A stretch of 64,000 nucleotides of DNA from Membranipora membranacea (taxonomy: Eukaryota; Bryozoa; Gymnolaemata; Cheilostomatida; Membraniporidae): positions 15,197,001-15,261,000 of the forward strand of contig OU612067.1 of NCBI GenBank assembly GCA_914767715.1, in the 5' to 3' direction. The position numbers and the translations under genes are program-made. The notes under the pieces were generated by a model, which worked only from the letters and a program-made list of their open reading frames with translations, searched no databases and had not been told where the DNA came from. Shown piece after piece: positions 39,150-50,660 of the stretch (positions are counted from its first letter, which is position 1; the number at the start of each line of letters is the position of its first letter).

Positions 39150-40330
39150 TTTTTAGTTTAAAAAACAGATGAGGAATGACTAGTGGTGTTGAGTCAGCTT
39201 ACGTTTCCGGGTTCATCTTCCAGGTGTCTGTCACACGCCCATCTCTATAACTACACTAACCATTTCTGTTTCTTTCTCAGCACAGGGGCGTCTGAAAAAT
39301 AAAATAAATAAGTCGCAGTCAATCTTTAACCATCTTCATTTCAAAATTTGTGAGGTGTGGGCCTACATTTGTGTTGGAATTACCTCCCGTGAAAAAGTTA
39401 AGACAAGAAGACTTTGTGATTAGAAAACTTTTAGGCCTATATTCATTCATCTACACTCAAAACAGTCAAAGAAATAACCTTACAAGACATCGCATAAAAT
39501 ATTTTCAAAAATTTGATATCAGTTGCCAAATTGAGACAAGGGTAAGTGGCTGTCCAAGGTTTATTCACACTTTATCCGCAGGACTCCAGAAAAATAGCGG
39601 ATGAGTCTCTAAATTGAGATCACCCTCAGGATAACATACTCTAGACACAAAATTAAATTGAAACAAGACAACTTTGAGATTAGAGAATTTTTAGGCATAT
39701 GATAAATCATCTACACTCAAAACAGGACATATATGTAGCTTGGGCAGGATGTCGGGGATGGGTAGTGGGGAAAGGGGAACCCCGCTCCCCAACCAACCAA
39801 CCCCGAAAGCCTGCCCAGGCTAACATATATGCATGAAAAAGATTAAATTTGATGTGAGATCCCCTCTAGCATTATGCATATCGAGATGACTGACTTTCAA
39901 AGTTTATCAGTTGATGAATTGAAACAATGGCAAGTGGCTGTCCAGGGTTTATCCACACTTTATCCACAGGAGTCCAGACAAAATGGCAAATGAGTCTATA
40001 ATCAAAACCACCCTCAGGATTATATACTCTAGACCCAAATGAAAACCAGTGGCAGGGAGGATTTGAGGGGCCAGAGGAAAATTTTGTTGCGAATTCATCC
40101 TTGTCAGGCCATGGCGAGGCATAGACGAGAGACTTTTCAAAGTGAGTCAACGGTGCACAAAATCATCAGGCAGTTTAACCTCACATGGGGGATGACTGGT
40201 TTGTTATGTCAGCTTACCTTTCCAGGTGCATCTTCCAGGTGTCTATCAAGAATCACTCTCCGTTACCACTTTCTATTTCTTTCTCTGAATGAGGGCATCT
40301 GAAAAATATTAAATAATAATTTTTTTTTAA
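39150..40330. repeat. Diverged tandem repeats with a duplicated exon-like piece
   Basis: Three sequence blocks recur. Block E (39189-39310 and 40195-40320) shares CATCTTCCAGGTGTCT. Block A (39400-39465 and 39665-39728) shares CATCTACACTCAAAACAG. Block B (39540-39650 and 39930-40045) shares AAGTGGCTGTCCA, CACACTTTATCC and CACCCTCAGGAT. Order along the plus strand is E-A-B-A-B-E, consistent with unequal tandem duplication followed by loss. On the minus strand block B can be read as a protein-like stretch (VDKVWINPGQPLAIVS) in one copy but has a stop in the other. Confidence 0.6.
39728..39831. repeat. Hairpin inserted in the tandem repeat
   Basis: CATATATGTAGC-TTGGGCAGG on the left and CCTGCCCAGGCTAACATATATG on the right form the outer arms; GGGG and CCCC tracts pair inside. 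It interrupts repeat block A/B of the 39.7-kb copy. Confidence 0.6.
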
Positions 40331-42950
40331 TAGCTGCAATTAATTAAACCTTAATTTTAAAACCCACATATGTTGTTAGCCAGCATAGTCCATGTTCTAT
40401 ACTCTCAAAGAGTATGCATAAAAAATGTACTGACAGTTTTTTTATGATTTTCGATCACTGCTATGTGTCATGAAATGATTTGATTTGGTGGTAGGTATAA
40501 TGCTACCTGACGTTATATTCTACATGTCCAATTTTGTACATGTCCAATTTTGAGACTCCGGTGTCACCATGTGTGGATAAGTTGACATCAAACGAAAGTG
40601 CTGACTTTATTGGTTAGAAAAGCATTCAGAATCTCTATTTCAGGATGACGTAGGGGCGAAGCTTATCCTACATTTATCCAGTTACTATATTTTGCAGCGA
40701 TATCTGTTGCTGATTCTTCCCCATGAAATACTTTTTAGAATTTTGCAACTTAAACTATTTCAGAGGAGAAATCAGCATCAGATATTTCAAGCAGGCATGC
40801 ATAGACCTAGTATTTGCAATAATACAAACTCCGACCGCATTTCATGCTAAGTAAATGTAAATAAGTAAACTTTTTTCCCACCAACAGTCAGCGCTCATGC
40901 CTCTTTCTCACAGGATGGTCACAGGGGTTTGTAACTTGGACCTAAAGGTGTGATCATACATAAGAATCCACATCTTAGGATGCTTACACTCACAGCCCCT
41001 GCAATTACTAACCCTCCATCTCCCACAACCTAGATAAAGCTTGATCCAATTTCCCTGCATTTAGGTTTTGAGCCGGAAGCTCACCAGTATATTGGGAAAG
41101 ACCGGACTGCGAGCAAATTGCATCAAACCTGTTCTACCCAAACCCCACATCCTTTATTTGGGGTGAAATATATTTTACTCACAGTTTTCTAGGCTGTTTC
41201 AGTCACCAGTTACAATCGTCATGTCCCAGATAAAGTCAAATCCTATGTTGACACTAGGCCCCTCACACCTTCAACAATTGCCATAAAATCAGGATCATTT
41301 GATAACGAGTCACTGGGTTAAGCTTGCGCCGACAGTGTTGGCAGACTTACAAAATCTAAAATAGAAAAGATGTGAGGTTCATAATCAGTCTAGTACTTAT
41401 GGATGAGTTATCAATATCACAATGTTTAGTAAGAGGAAGCAAAAGTAAACATAATATAAAGGTTTTAACCCGGCCGACGAGAGACACTGTGATTACCAGT
41501 TAAGCGCTATGGTTTAAGATCATCTTAACTCTCACCCTCAAATCATGCAAGCTCAACAGGTCAGCATATGGATCTGGAAGCAGATATTAATAATTGGCAG
41601 CTGATCTAGTATATTACGCTATCGAAGACAGTACTCCACAGTAGTACAACAGGGGTTAAATTAATAGCTTGAGTGACATTTATAGTGAGTACATTTATAT
41701 CAACAAAAGTGAAAAAGTCCATGCAAAGATGGTCATGTACTGTACATGACCATCTCTGCATGGACTTTTTCACTTTGGTTGATAAAAATGATAAGAGATT
41801 ACCCGTGACAGTTGAACAGTAGGTCTAAAACTGACTCCCCTAGGACAGTATCTTATCTTGGTGGGTGAGATTTATTTTGGATAGCAGTGAGTGTGTAGCT
41901 CTTTTTTAGTTTTTACTATCACAACAAGACTCACTCAAAGACCATCAAGAGGCATGAGACGGTCTGAGAAAAAATTACTCCTTGGTCTGGCAACTCATTC
42001 AAGCTGGTTAGCAATAGAATAGTAAGGTAGGTGACAGTGTTGAATGATTGTGCCAATAAGTTTGCTCACCAGAACTAATGGCCAGTAACTATTTAGACTA
42101 ATGCCAATTGGCCAGTAGTTTGTTAGTAGTAGCCAAGCCTAGGGAATGGTGCTATGTTGCTCCATTGATTTGTGCAGTTGCTAGATAAGATGTTATTCTT
42201 TCACTCACTTTTCACCTACTAGGAATAACTCATTTCCCATACACTCAACTGTCTGCAGATGCTTATGAGTTGGAATAAATTTTTTTTCTCAGAATATTTT
42301 ACTTCCAATTTCTTCTTCACAACAAATAAATGCAAAAACCGGAATCGCAATAATCTTCCCAAGGTTCCACTGCAACTTTTTGAATTAAATGAAAGAACCC
42401 CCTACTTCCTTCAATAAAATTACTAATTTTGGAATTAGGGCTATGACAGAGCGGAAAAGTTTGAATAAGTCTGAAATTGATAAACAGCCACCTTACTGCA
42501 ATTTTATCCTGTTATTGCCTGCCTGATATTCACATCACAAGTAAAAGAAGTAAAGATAATTATCTACAAAGTAGCAATACCAAAGGACTGCTGAATATAT
42601 CCTGATTAACATGCAAGAAGAAGAAAACATTTCAATAATAATGATGAATATTATAAATAGATAATAAATAAGATAGATAGATGCATCTAAAGGATGACTA
42701 CTAGTCTACTAGTACTATCAACAACATGGATAGATTGAAGATGGGAAGAACCAATGAGTGACTGGAACTGGCAGTACTTCTTGATATGACCAGCACTTCC
42801 AAAGGTAAGTCCTGTTATAAAATGGTTAGAATTGATTAAAAACAGTAGGCCTAGGTCACTTCTAGGTGCTCCACTCACTGATTAGGCCTAGCTAGTACTT
42901 ATCATGTATTAAACTGTGTCAGGGTTTAACTTTCTTTTTGAACCTACCTT
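40331..42950. other. Intergenic region with one hairpin
   Basis: No gene was recognised. A fragment of the GCCTGCATT repeat family lies near 41035-41065 and a strong palindrome at 41698-41784. Confidence 0.4.
41698..41784. mobile_element. 87-bp near-perfect hairpin
   Basis: Arms of about 42 bases with termini TATCAACAAAAGTG and CACTTTGGTTGATA meet at the central CTG. Probably a very short MITE. Flanks show no certain direct repeat. Confidence 0.65.
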
Positions 42951-43011
42951 TGATCTCTCTCTCTCTCTGCGTATAGGCTTGACCAGTCTGCTTTCATCCT
43001 TTCATAGACAA

Positions 43012-45665
43012 TGGTTGACAGTGAGTAAGCGCTGTTATACTATCAGTGTGAGGCCCAAGCCTACTCAGAGAAAGTAAAATCAGAGAGTTTTTCCGGCTTG
43101 TTTTTTCACAGCCAATATCTTTATTTTAGATAAGCTTGAATATGCAATCAGCTGTCTGTAAGGACACAATATGTGAAAAGCAGTTGCTTCACCTCTTTCT
43201 TCTTGAAAAGCTGGAAGCTTATTATCCCATTGGTTGTTGGTTGATTGTGAAACATTACGCATGCATGAATCATGTTTTCTTAAGAGTTCCAGAGTCTTCT
43301 AGCTTGGATCAGATCTAAAGTATGATAAGCTAGATATAGGCCTTCATACTTTCCTCTCAACAACCTTCATTGCCATTCTCATGTTTGAATTCATTATGGT
43401 CATTTGGCTAACATAATAAGTTTTTTTCTGCTTTTAGTTGGCAAGGAACCTAGCTATCCCTGATAATGTCTCTCATGTTATGGCTGTCACCTATGATTGG
43501 AGCAGGATGTGGATTGTTGACAACCCTGGCCTTGAATGGAGAACTGACAGCCTCAAAGTCGTTATCACTAGCCCTAAGGAGGTGACTATTATTGTTATGG
43601 ACTTGGTCCTGCTATTCATTCTATCACATTGTAAAATAACATAGCTTCACTGTTATTTGCCAGTCGGATACATTTGAATTATTGGCCCTGATCAGCTATT
43701 TGTTTTTCCCTCTTTACCTCCTAATAGTGATCTTCAAACTAAATGGGTCTAAGACCTTGGCTTTCCATGTACAGTCTTAGTGTCAACACCACAGTATTGC
43801 TGTTTGGTCCCTTGCGTTAGTTACTTAATAAATATAAAAACGTCTTGATCACTGCTGTAGCTTGACCAATGAAGCCAGCTAGCCATAGTCTACTAAGAAT
43901 TGATGTTTTTTTGTGTCAAGGCTTAGTGATGCTACCTCAGTTTTGGGGTTTGGTCCCTTGAGCAAGTTACTTCACGGATAAAAAGTTTCAATCGTCACTA
44001 CAGTTTGACTGATGAGACCTGCTTATCTTTAGCGTTGATGCCAATCCATATCCAGTCTTTTTGTTCCCATATCAGCGTATGCATTTGGTCTCATATGCAA
44101 ATTTTTTTTTTCATGGATAAAAAAACATCTCATTCTCAGTTCAATTTCAAACAATGAGACCAGCTTCCTTCATAGCGTTGACTACAAAACACTGTTTTTA
44201 GCGTTATCTCCTTAGCGTGGCAATTTTTGTAATGTAAATGTACTGCATTATGGATGATTGGAAATGATTGGCTTAAATGTAAAGTGTCTTTATCGAATCA
44301 GTTTTATGCGTATAAGATAATATGTATTGTGAAACTAGAGTTCCCCCTTTTTTTGCAGTTTTGGCTGGAATCAGAACGCTTGGAAGGGAAGCACACTGCC
44401 GAGGGAGACAAGATCAGATTACTCAGCTGATGAATCAGATGACAGGAAAAGGTTAGCATCTATGTTAACTATGTACATTATAGTAAAATATGATACATGG
44501 CAAATCCTAGTAATTGAGCGTCTAAAAACAGTGGCACTAGATGCAACTAAAAAGAATTGGGTGCTTTTCTTGTCTATTAAATTTCTCTGGACCTAACCAT
44601 TTTCAATTTTCTGTTTGGTTTTAATTAATGAATATGTATGAGTGTATGTTATGACCGTGGCTACTACGTTTGGTGCGCTAGAGTCATTGAGCACACTGAT
44701 CACGTGATATACTATTGCATGTATATCTCTGATCGATAGAGGACAAATTCACTTAGTAGTAGTACTATCACAAGGAATTTGGTGTGACGACCCGTGTTCA
44801 ATTTTATTAATAAGTGCTGGGTTCATGTAGCAGTACCTAACATGTTAGGTTCTGCTACATGTTAGGTACTGCTACTAAATTGACTCTGACGATCAGAGAT
44901 ACACATGTTAATAGTGTAATCGATGTCAGTGGGCTCATTGAGTGCATCAGGTTTAGGCTCTGTGCTAAGCTATCGTTTGTGATATACTCACAGTCGTTTT
45001 GAATTGTACATCCCTCAAGAATGGTTTATTATAATGAGTGTGTTGTTTTGCCGGCCAGGACTAATAATACCGGAGGTCGACTGTGTGGTTGCACTCCCCA
45101 CATGCAGTAAAAAGATCCCCCTCTGCCTTCAATAAAAAGAGTAGCCGGTATTCCGGCGAGTAAGGGTATAGGATGTGGCTTGAGTACCATGGGTTCCTGT
45201 ACCTGTACTCTAGAGGGGTACCCCTCTCCGCAATGACGACTTAAACTTAATATCCATGTCACGATGGCATGATTCTGACAGTGATTTACTTATGTTGTAG
45301 ATCCTTCAGGCATCATTAGAGCAGTGATGAAAAGAATGCGAGTCAACAAAGTGGATGGTGCCCTCAAGCAGATAATGGTTTTGAAGGACCCTCTCAACGC
45401 TGCCAACAACACAGGAGGGGTTATTGCAGCTCACAACGAGGGCAAGATTTTTATCTGCGTGCATGGTGGTTTTTCTCTAGAAATAGGTAGTCTGTGTGAG
45501 GTACTTAGTATCTTCCCCCTCATGCATTATATTCTGCACATAGAGATGCCATGTTCAACCTTCGTGAAATTTCTCGCCCAGGTTATGGATGTTAAGGGCG
45601 AGGACGGAAAGTCCTACAAACTCAGTAAAACTCAGCACGAGCTGATTAGCAAATATACACGCTGA
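43012..45665 (+). CDS. Unidentified plus-strand gene, incompletely resolved
   Basis: Exon candidates: one ending at a GTGAGT donor near 43022 after ATGGTTGACA; 43438 to about 43578 (acceptor CTGCTTTTAG; reads NLAIPDNVSHVMAVTYDWSR); 44359-44451; and 45301-45665, ending in TGA. The last two join cleanly in phase 1 and read ITQLMNQMTGK|DPSGIIRAVMKRMRV and on to SKTQHELISKYTR. The join between the second and third exons does not fit: the donor after TSPKE is phase 0, while the third exon needs phase 1. The phase-0 reading gives FWLESERLEGKHTAEGDK and then a stop. Either there is an unseen exon in 43.6-44.35 kb, a different donor (CATT|GTAAAA near 43629), or two transcript ends. No domain was recognised and no signal peptide is seen. 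Confidence 0.42.
44826..44876. repeat. Short inverted repeat
   Basis: GTAGCAGTACCTAACATG and CATGTTAGGTACTGCTAC are exact complements separated by 13 bases (TTAGGTTCTGCTA), which itself repeats part of the arm. Confidence 0.65.
45040..45235 (+). repeat. Interspersed SINE-like repeat, copy 3
   Basis: Carries CATGCAGTAAAAAGATC and AGTAAGGGTATAGG in the same order as the minus strand of the 9470-9690 block, with several indels. It sits in the intron just before the last exon of the unidentified plus-strand gene. Confidence 0.45.
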
Positions 45666-48600
45666 ATTTTGTGTAGATTATCTCTCATCTCTTAACATTG
45701 TCTGACATTATATTCATTTTACCTGATCTCTTTTCCCATCTTATTGCCCTTTTGCATACTTAAGTGTTGTATTCCCTTCCTTATCCTGTTTTATAACGCG
45801 TAACTCTCGGTTTATATTATTCTTAATACTCAGTCACTTTTCTCATATTTCCTACATATAGACCTATGCCTAAGTTTTTTTCATTTTACCTGATATCTTC
45901 TTCATCTTATTATCAGTTTGCTTACTAATATGCACTTTTTTATCTTGTTCTGTCATATTTCATTACTTGTAACTCTCATTTTTTATATTACTCTTATTAC
46001 AATTTCAATTTTCTCGTAAATCACATGCATGTACCACTCCTAAGCTCTTTTTCAACTCAGTTGCGGATAGAAATAAAAAAAATAAGAAAATATTTGGCTC
46101 TATTTCTTGATCATTGAATTTTCGGTGTTATAAGTGAGACTCATATTTTGGAAACAATCAATTTGAATCATCATAAATTGGCAAAGTAACGCTACCAAGA
46201 TCAGTATGATCATCTTTGAAGCCTCACTCTCGTTACTGTAACAACTATTTAACGATATCATAGCATTAGCATTATTTGAATGAATAGGCCTGCGAAGTCT
46301 GCAAACCATTTGTTATCGTTACATTGATACAAATACTAGATCCTTTTGATCAGTTTATGACCCTGAATTGATCATAATTTGACGACTTCTTAGTTCCCCT
46401 ATTTAACGACTGCCTATAGTTAGAATTCGATCAAATTAACGAATGTATTTTCCTGTGTGTAGCTATTGCTCCTCTCATTTCAACTCCGCAGCCAGCTCTC
46501 ACTGCCCCACTAAATTTACAGGAAGGAGCACCTGCCATTTGAGCGACTCTGTGTTCCACGGCAAACCTTCTTGTTTCTGCTCACAAAATACATAAATCAA
46601 TATTTCAAATCAAACTTTGAATCTAATCAATAATTCTCACACTAATATTTTTGAGCCACCCATGGGATGCATAATTATGTGGATGCACCCAAATCATACC
46701 TGGTTTCCCATATCAGACATTTATACTTTAAAATGAGGTATGAGCAATTTCAATTCTCAGGAGAATGTTAGGCTCCTCTGATTATAGGGTTGATGTGGCA
46801 AGTGAATTTTATTGAATCGCTTGGTCTGATAAACTAAAGAAAAACCTGCAAACAATGATCCAACAAAAACGAGATAGAATATGACCGTCCTGTAAAGATG
46901 CATGGTCCTTACAAGTTGTTGTGGGTATTTGTGATCACTTTATTGAAATATTACGCTACTTCGTTGCAACTTATTAACTAGTTTATTAGATGGTAAAACT
47001 TCTTATATATATATGAGACATAAAATATCTAAACCAATACAGCAGTTCACATGGTGGTAACAAAAGGTAGTCAGGATACAGCGAGCTAATGAATATTAAA
47101 TCAATTAATTTCGATGACAGCTGATCTCTTCTTAAACATGACGACATATTAATGATGATGATATGAATTTGTCTATTCTGATGTCATCCTTACATCTCCC
47201 TCTCAGGCAAAGACAATAGAATTTGATGTAACTTGTAATAATGTTAGTGTTCTGGTTGTTGATGTTTTGGTAGTTGATGATTTAGTTGATGGAGATCTAT
47301 TGAGGCCCGGTAAGGGGGGGGGGGGTTATTCTTGTAGGATAATCTCTCAGCTTAGGTTGTTGTCGTTGGAGATCTCTTGGTAGTGTTGTCATGTCTGTTG
47401 ATGTAGTGTTGTTGATTCCAGATCAGTCAGTGCTCATCTCAGGTGGATTCGGTTGATGTCTAAGGAGTTGTCCTCTTTTACTGTAGGAAAACATGACTTC
47501 TTGTCTTAGTTAGTTGAGTAATGAAGGTCATTAGGTAAAGTAGAATTTATCGTTTGTGCCATTCTTCACTAGAATTGTACTGCCGCTTCAACTGAGGGTT
47601 TTGCGCATACTGCATTACTTTCCGTAGTATGGTTTTACTCATGGAAGTCCGAAAGACTATTCTGTCTCTGAAAGTAATTAAATGTTTTATTGTAGATAAT
47701 CTTATTGGAAAACTCGTACCTTAATATGTACAGCCACAACTTTGTTTTTATATTGTCCAAGAAAGGGTGATCTGTGCCAAGTAGTGTTTTTGTTCGTTAT
47801 ATCAATCTTAAGCATGTATTTACCTGCAAAATGAAATATCATCATCTGATGGAAGCCACTAGATTCTAGAGTCTATTGATAATGCATTGAAAATCACTTC
47901 TACAAAGCGCGTTGAATTTCTACAGTTACACTACTAGTGATATTTTAACATGACACAAGCGGAGAATGAAAACCATTGTTTGTCTTTATGAAACTTGTTC
48001 CATCTGCTTGTTACTGTGTTGTCTCATGTTAAAAACCCCTGATCCATGTTCACAAAAGATCCTGAGGTATAAAGAGGGGATTGAATACTCAGACCCTTAA
48101 ATTCTGTTATGTGAGTAATAAATAGTTGCATGGTAGTGCTAATGGTAAATTTCTTAGTGATTTACATAATTCTTGAATATTTGAAAATTATTACGTACTT
48201 GGTAGGTGGTTAAAGACTAATGAAAAACCTAAGCAATTCATAGTCTGTTGGCTAATTCTGCAGTAGTTATTCAATACTGTTAAATAATTAAATCTGATAT
48301 TCAAGTCCCAGCGAAGGTTCTCTCATTGTTATCAGGCTTCAAATGGTCCGTATTATAAATTATCTGTTTTTTTTAACACATGCATGGTACATGAATTATT
48401 CAATGATTCGCTCAATTTTTCATCGTATTATAGAATAGATTTCCCTGGATAATCAGACTTTTTATCCACTTTAATCGAACTATTAGAACTCAGATCCATA
48501 CATCGCTAGACCTGACATTTCCAGAAATCAAAAGTATATATTCAGTTTTATTCATTGACTGGCAAGCATTTTTATTAAGAGGCACATTGATAACGAATGA

Positions 48601-49052
48601 CCATTGACTAGGAAATCACAATATTATATATGTCATATGGTTTTCAAACTACAAAGTTCTTGCGAAAGCGTACAACTATCAAGTCATTGAAGTCTTTCAG
48701 ATTTAACATATTTGTTGCATCTCTCAGAAAAAAAGATGAGCTGAACAAAAGCCGAAATTGTATATGTTGGTATCATGTTTAAGAAAATCAGGCGGTGCAA
48801 GACAAATCATGAAAATTATGGTTTATATTCATCTATGATAGTGATATAATACTATGATCAGAAAAAAGCAGTACATGGATGTTCTGGTAAGATTGTGATA
48901 GGCTCAACAGCATCAGTATGATAAATCCATTCATTCATCCAAAGTATGGGACCAGGGAAAAACGTGCCTTGTCTTGCTGTTATTCAAGATTAAACTGTTA
49001 TTTAGTGTGACAGAAGATGGTTTCGTGTTTCTAAATAAAAATATTCAGTTTT
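45666..49052. other. Intergenic region, no gene seen
   Basis: AT-rich DNA with only short frames lacking any known motif. A G-tract of about 12 lies near 47315. The 3' untranslated regions of the unidentified plus-strand gene and of paralogue B converge here. Confidence 0.45.
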
Positions 49053-50660
49053 TTAAATGATAGATAAGATGTTGAGCTCTTTGATAGAGAGGTACTTCAG
49101 ATTAGCATCCTGTGTGAATCTGAAGTGAACATATCTGCCGTGTGAGAAGAAGACTTGGGTGGGGAGATCCTGACCGATCACATGACCCTCTGTACATCTG
49201 TAACAGTTCCATGTAAAATATTCGGCCGGTTCTGTCAGCTCTGTGCAGAAATTCCCCGTCTGATCCTGTGTGTCTGATATACTCATCGCAATGTGATTTA
49301 GCTCATAGTCTTGACCACTCTGATAAGGATTAATTATATGAGGATAAACACTGAAGCCTACCACTTTTACTGACGTGCCTAGGTCAATGTAGAAATATTT
49401 GCCATTGACATCATCACCAAGATTATTAGATACATAAGCGCTGCGGGTAGTGCCGTCCACCATACGCCACACATGATACCAGTTACCTGTATTCCCTACC
49501 ACTGATCGGCCTGCAAACGAAAATAAAGAACATTGTTCACGCCATAGCAACATAGAGAGACGTTTATACTGAATCAATAAAATACCTCAAACGTTGTGTT
49601 GTCTGTTTGTTTTTGTTTTGCACATCAGGGAGAACATGTTCAGATGATAGTTGATGCAATGAAAAGGGATATATATGGCCATACAGCCCAATATCCTGCT
49701 CCTGTAACATTGAACATTGAAACTCACCGTGGGCTGTTGTTTCGTCCAGGTTCATTGTAGTTAAATGTGAAACTTTGGCTTGTTTGACTAGACCATGTTT
49801 GATTTGATCTCCAAAGCTACAGACATCATTGAAAACTGTCGGGATTGTTGTAGTATGACACAGTTGCTTAATCTTATCATAATAGAGAGCAGCACATGTG
49901 TCCTCAAAGGAACATAGGCTAAGGCAGTGGCTGTGCTTTGACATGAATCTCGTTTTGTTCGGATAGGCGATTCCAAAGTATTTGGTATGTGCAAGCGTAT
50001 TATCATCTGAAAGAAAATGAAGAGAGAGTGAAGAGTAATCTGGGTTTAGTGTAATTGTCCAAGACAGTAACAGGTGCCTGAAACGCTGTGCAAAGCTTGT
50101 AATATAGCTGCCTACTGGTAAAAAAATATCAATTTATGAGAGAATCAAAGTATTTAGAGACTCACACAGAGCTTGATACTGTTTCCTTATAATTTTAGCC
50201 TGTGCTCTGTCAGTATTATAGTACTGATAGAGCACAGGCTAAAATGATTAGGAAACAGTATCAATCTCGCTGTGTGAGTCTCTAAATAGTTGATTTTTAG
50301 CAATAGCACCTAGTTGGTGGTATCTAAACCTTTGAAAATTGGTTAAATTGATCAAATTTTTTTCACCTTGCATAACATTCAGTCTGAATTTATTTAAGAT
50401 GTATTATTTGATACTGTTCTAACACTTGACCAGTGATTTTGAATAATAAGATCAATCAAAAGTGGAAAGACAGAACAGTCCTTATAGTTTTAGGCATGTA
50501 TCAACTACAGTGGATTGCATTGGTCATTGATTCCACACTGGATTGTGACGAGGTTGTGTTTTTCTGATACTATTTCATCATAATTACCTTCACATGAGAA
50601 AGAATAGCTTCCACAGATAAACAAAACAGTCGAAAGAGCAGTAGCTGTTGTCACTCTCAT
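49053..50660 (-). CDS. Secreted PAN/Apple plus fucolectin-like lectin, paralogue B
   Basis: Exons: 50660-50588, 50006-49728, 49510-49053; 810 nt in frame, 269 residues. Residues 1-23 form a signal peptide (MRVTTATALSTVLFICGSYS). Residues about 30-100 are PAN/Apple-like with the C-x3-C...C-AALYYD...C spacing (SHCLSLCSFEDTCAALYYDK, LCHTTT, VCSF). Residues about 118-269 form a fucolectin/F5-8C-like sugar-binding domain (YFYIDLG, GFSVYPH, CTELTEP, CYRCTEG, GRYVHFRFTQ, SIKELNIL). No membrane segment is present, so a secreted sugar-binding protein is likely, in the style of invertebrate defence lectins. It is clearly related to the gene at 36.4 kb, with the same exon structure. The ligand is unknown. 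Confidence 0.9.
50151..50288. mobile_element. 138-bp near-perfect hairpin in intron 1 of paralogue B
   Basis: Arms of about 65 bases, beginning TATTTAGAGACTCACACAG and ending CTGTGTGAGTCTCTAAATA, with a small central loop near 50219. High arm identity suggests a recent insertion or conversion between arms. Confidence 0.75.

Noticed and set aside
39872-40150. 92-codon minus-strand frame as a gene
   Set aside because: It falls in tandem repeat block B, whose sister copy carries a stop at the matching place.
45029-45262. 77-codon minus-strand frame
   Set aside because: It overlaps the third copy of the SINE-like family and has no domain.
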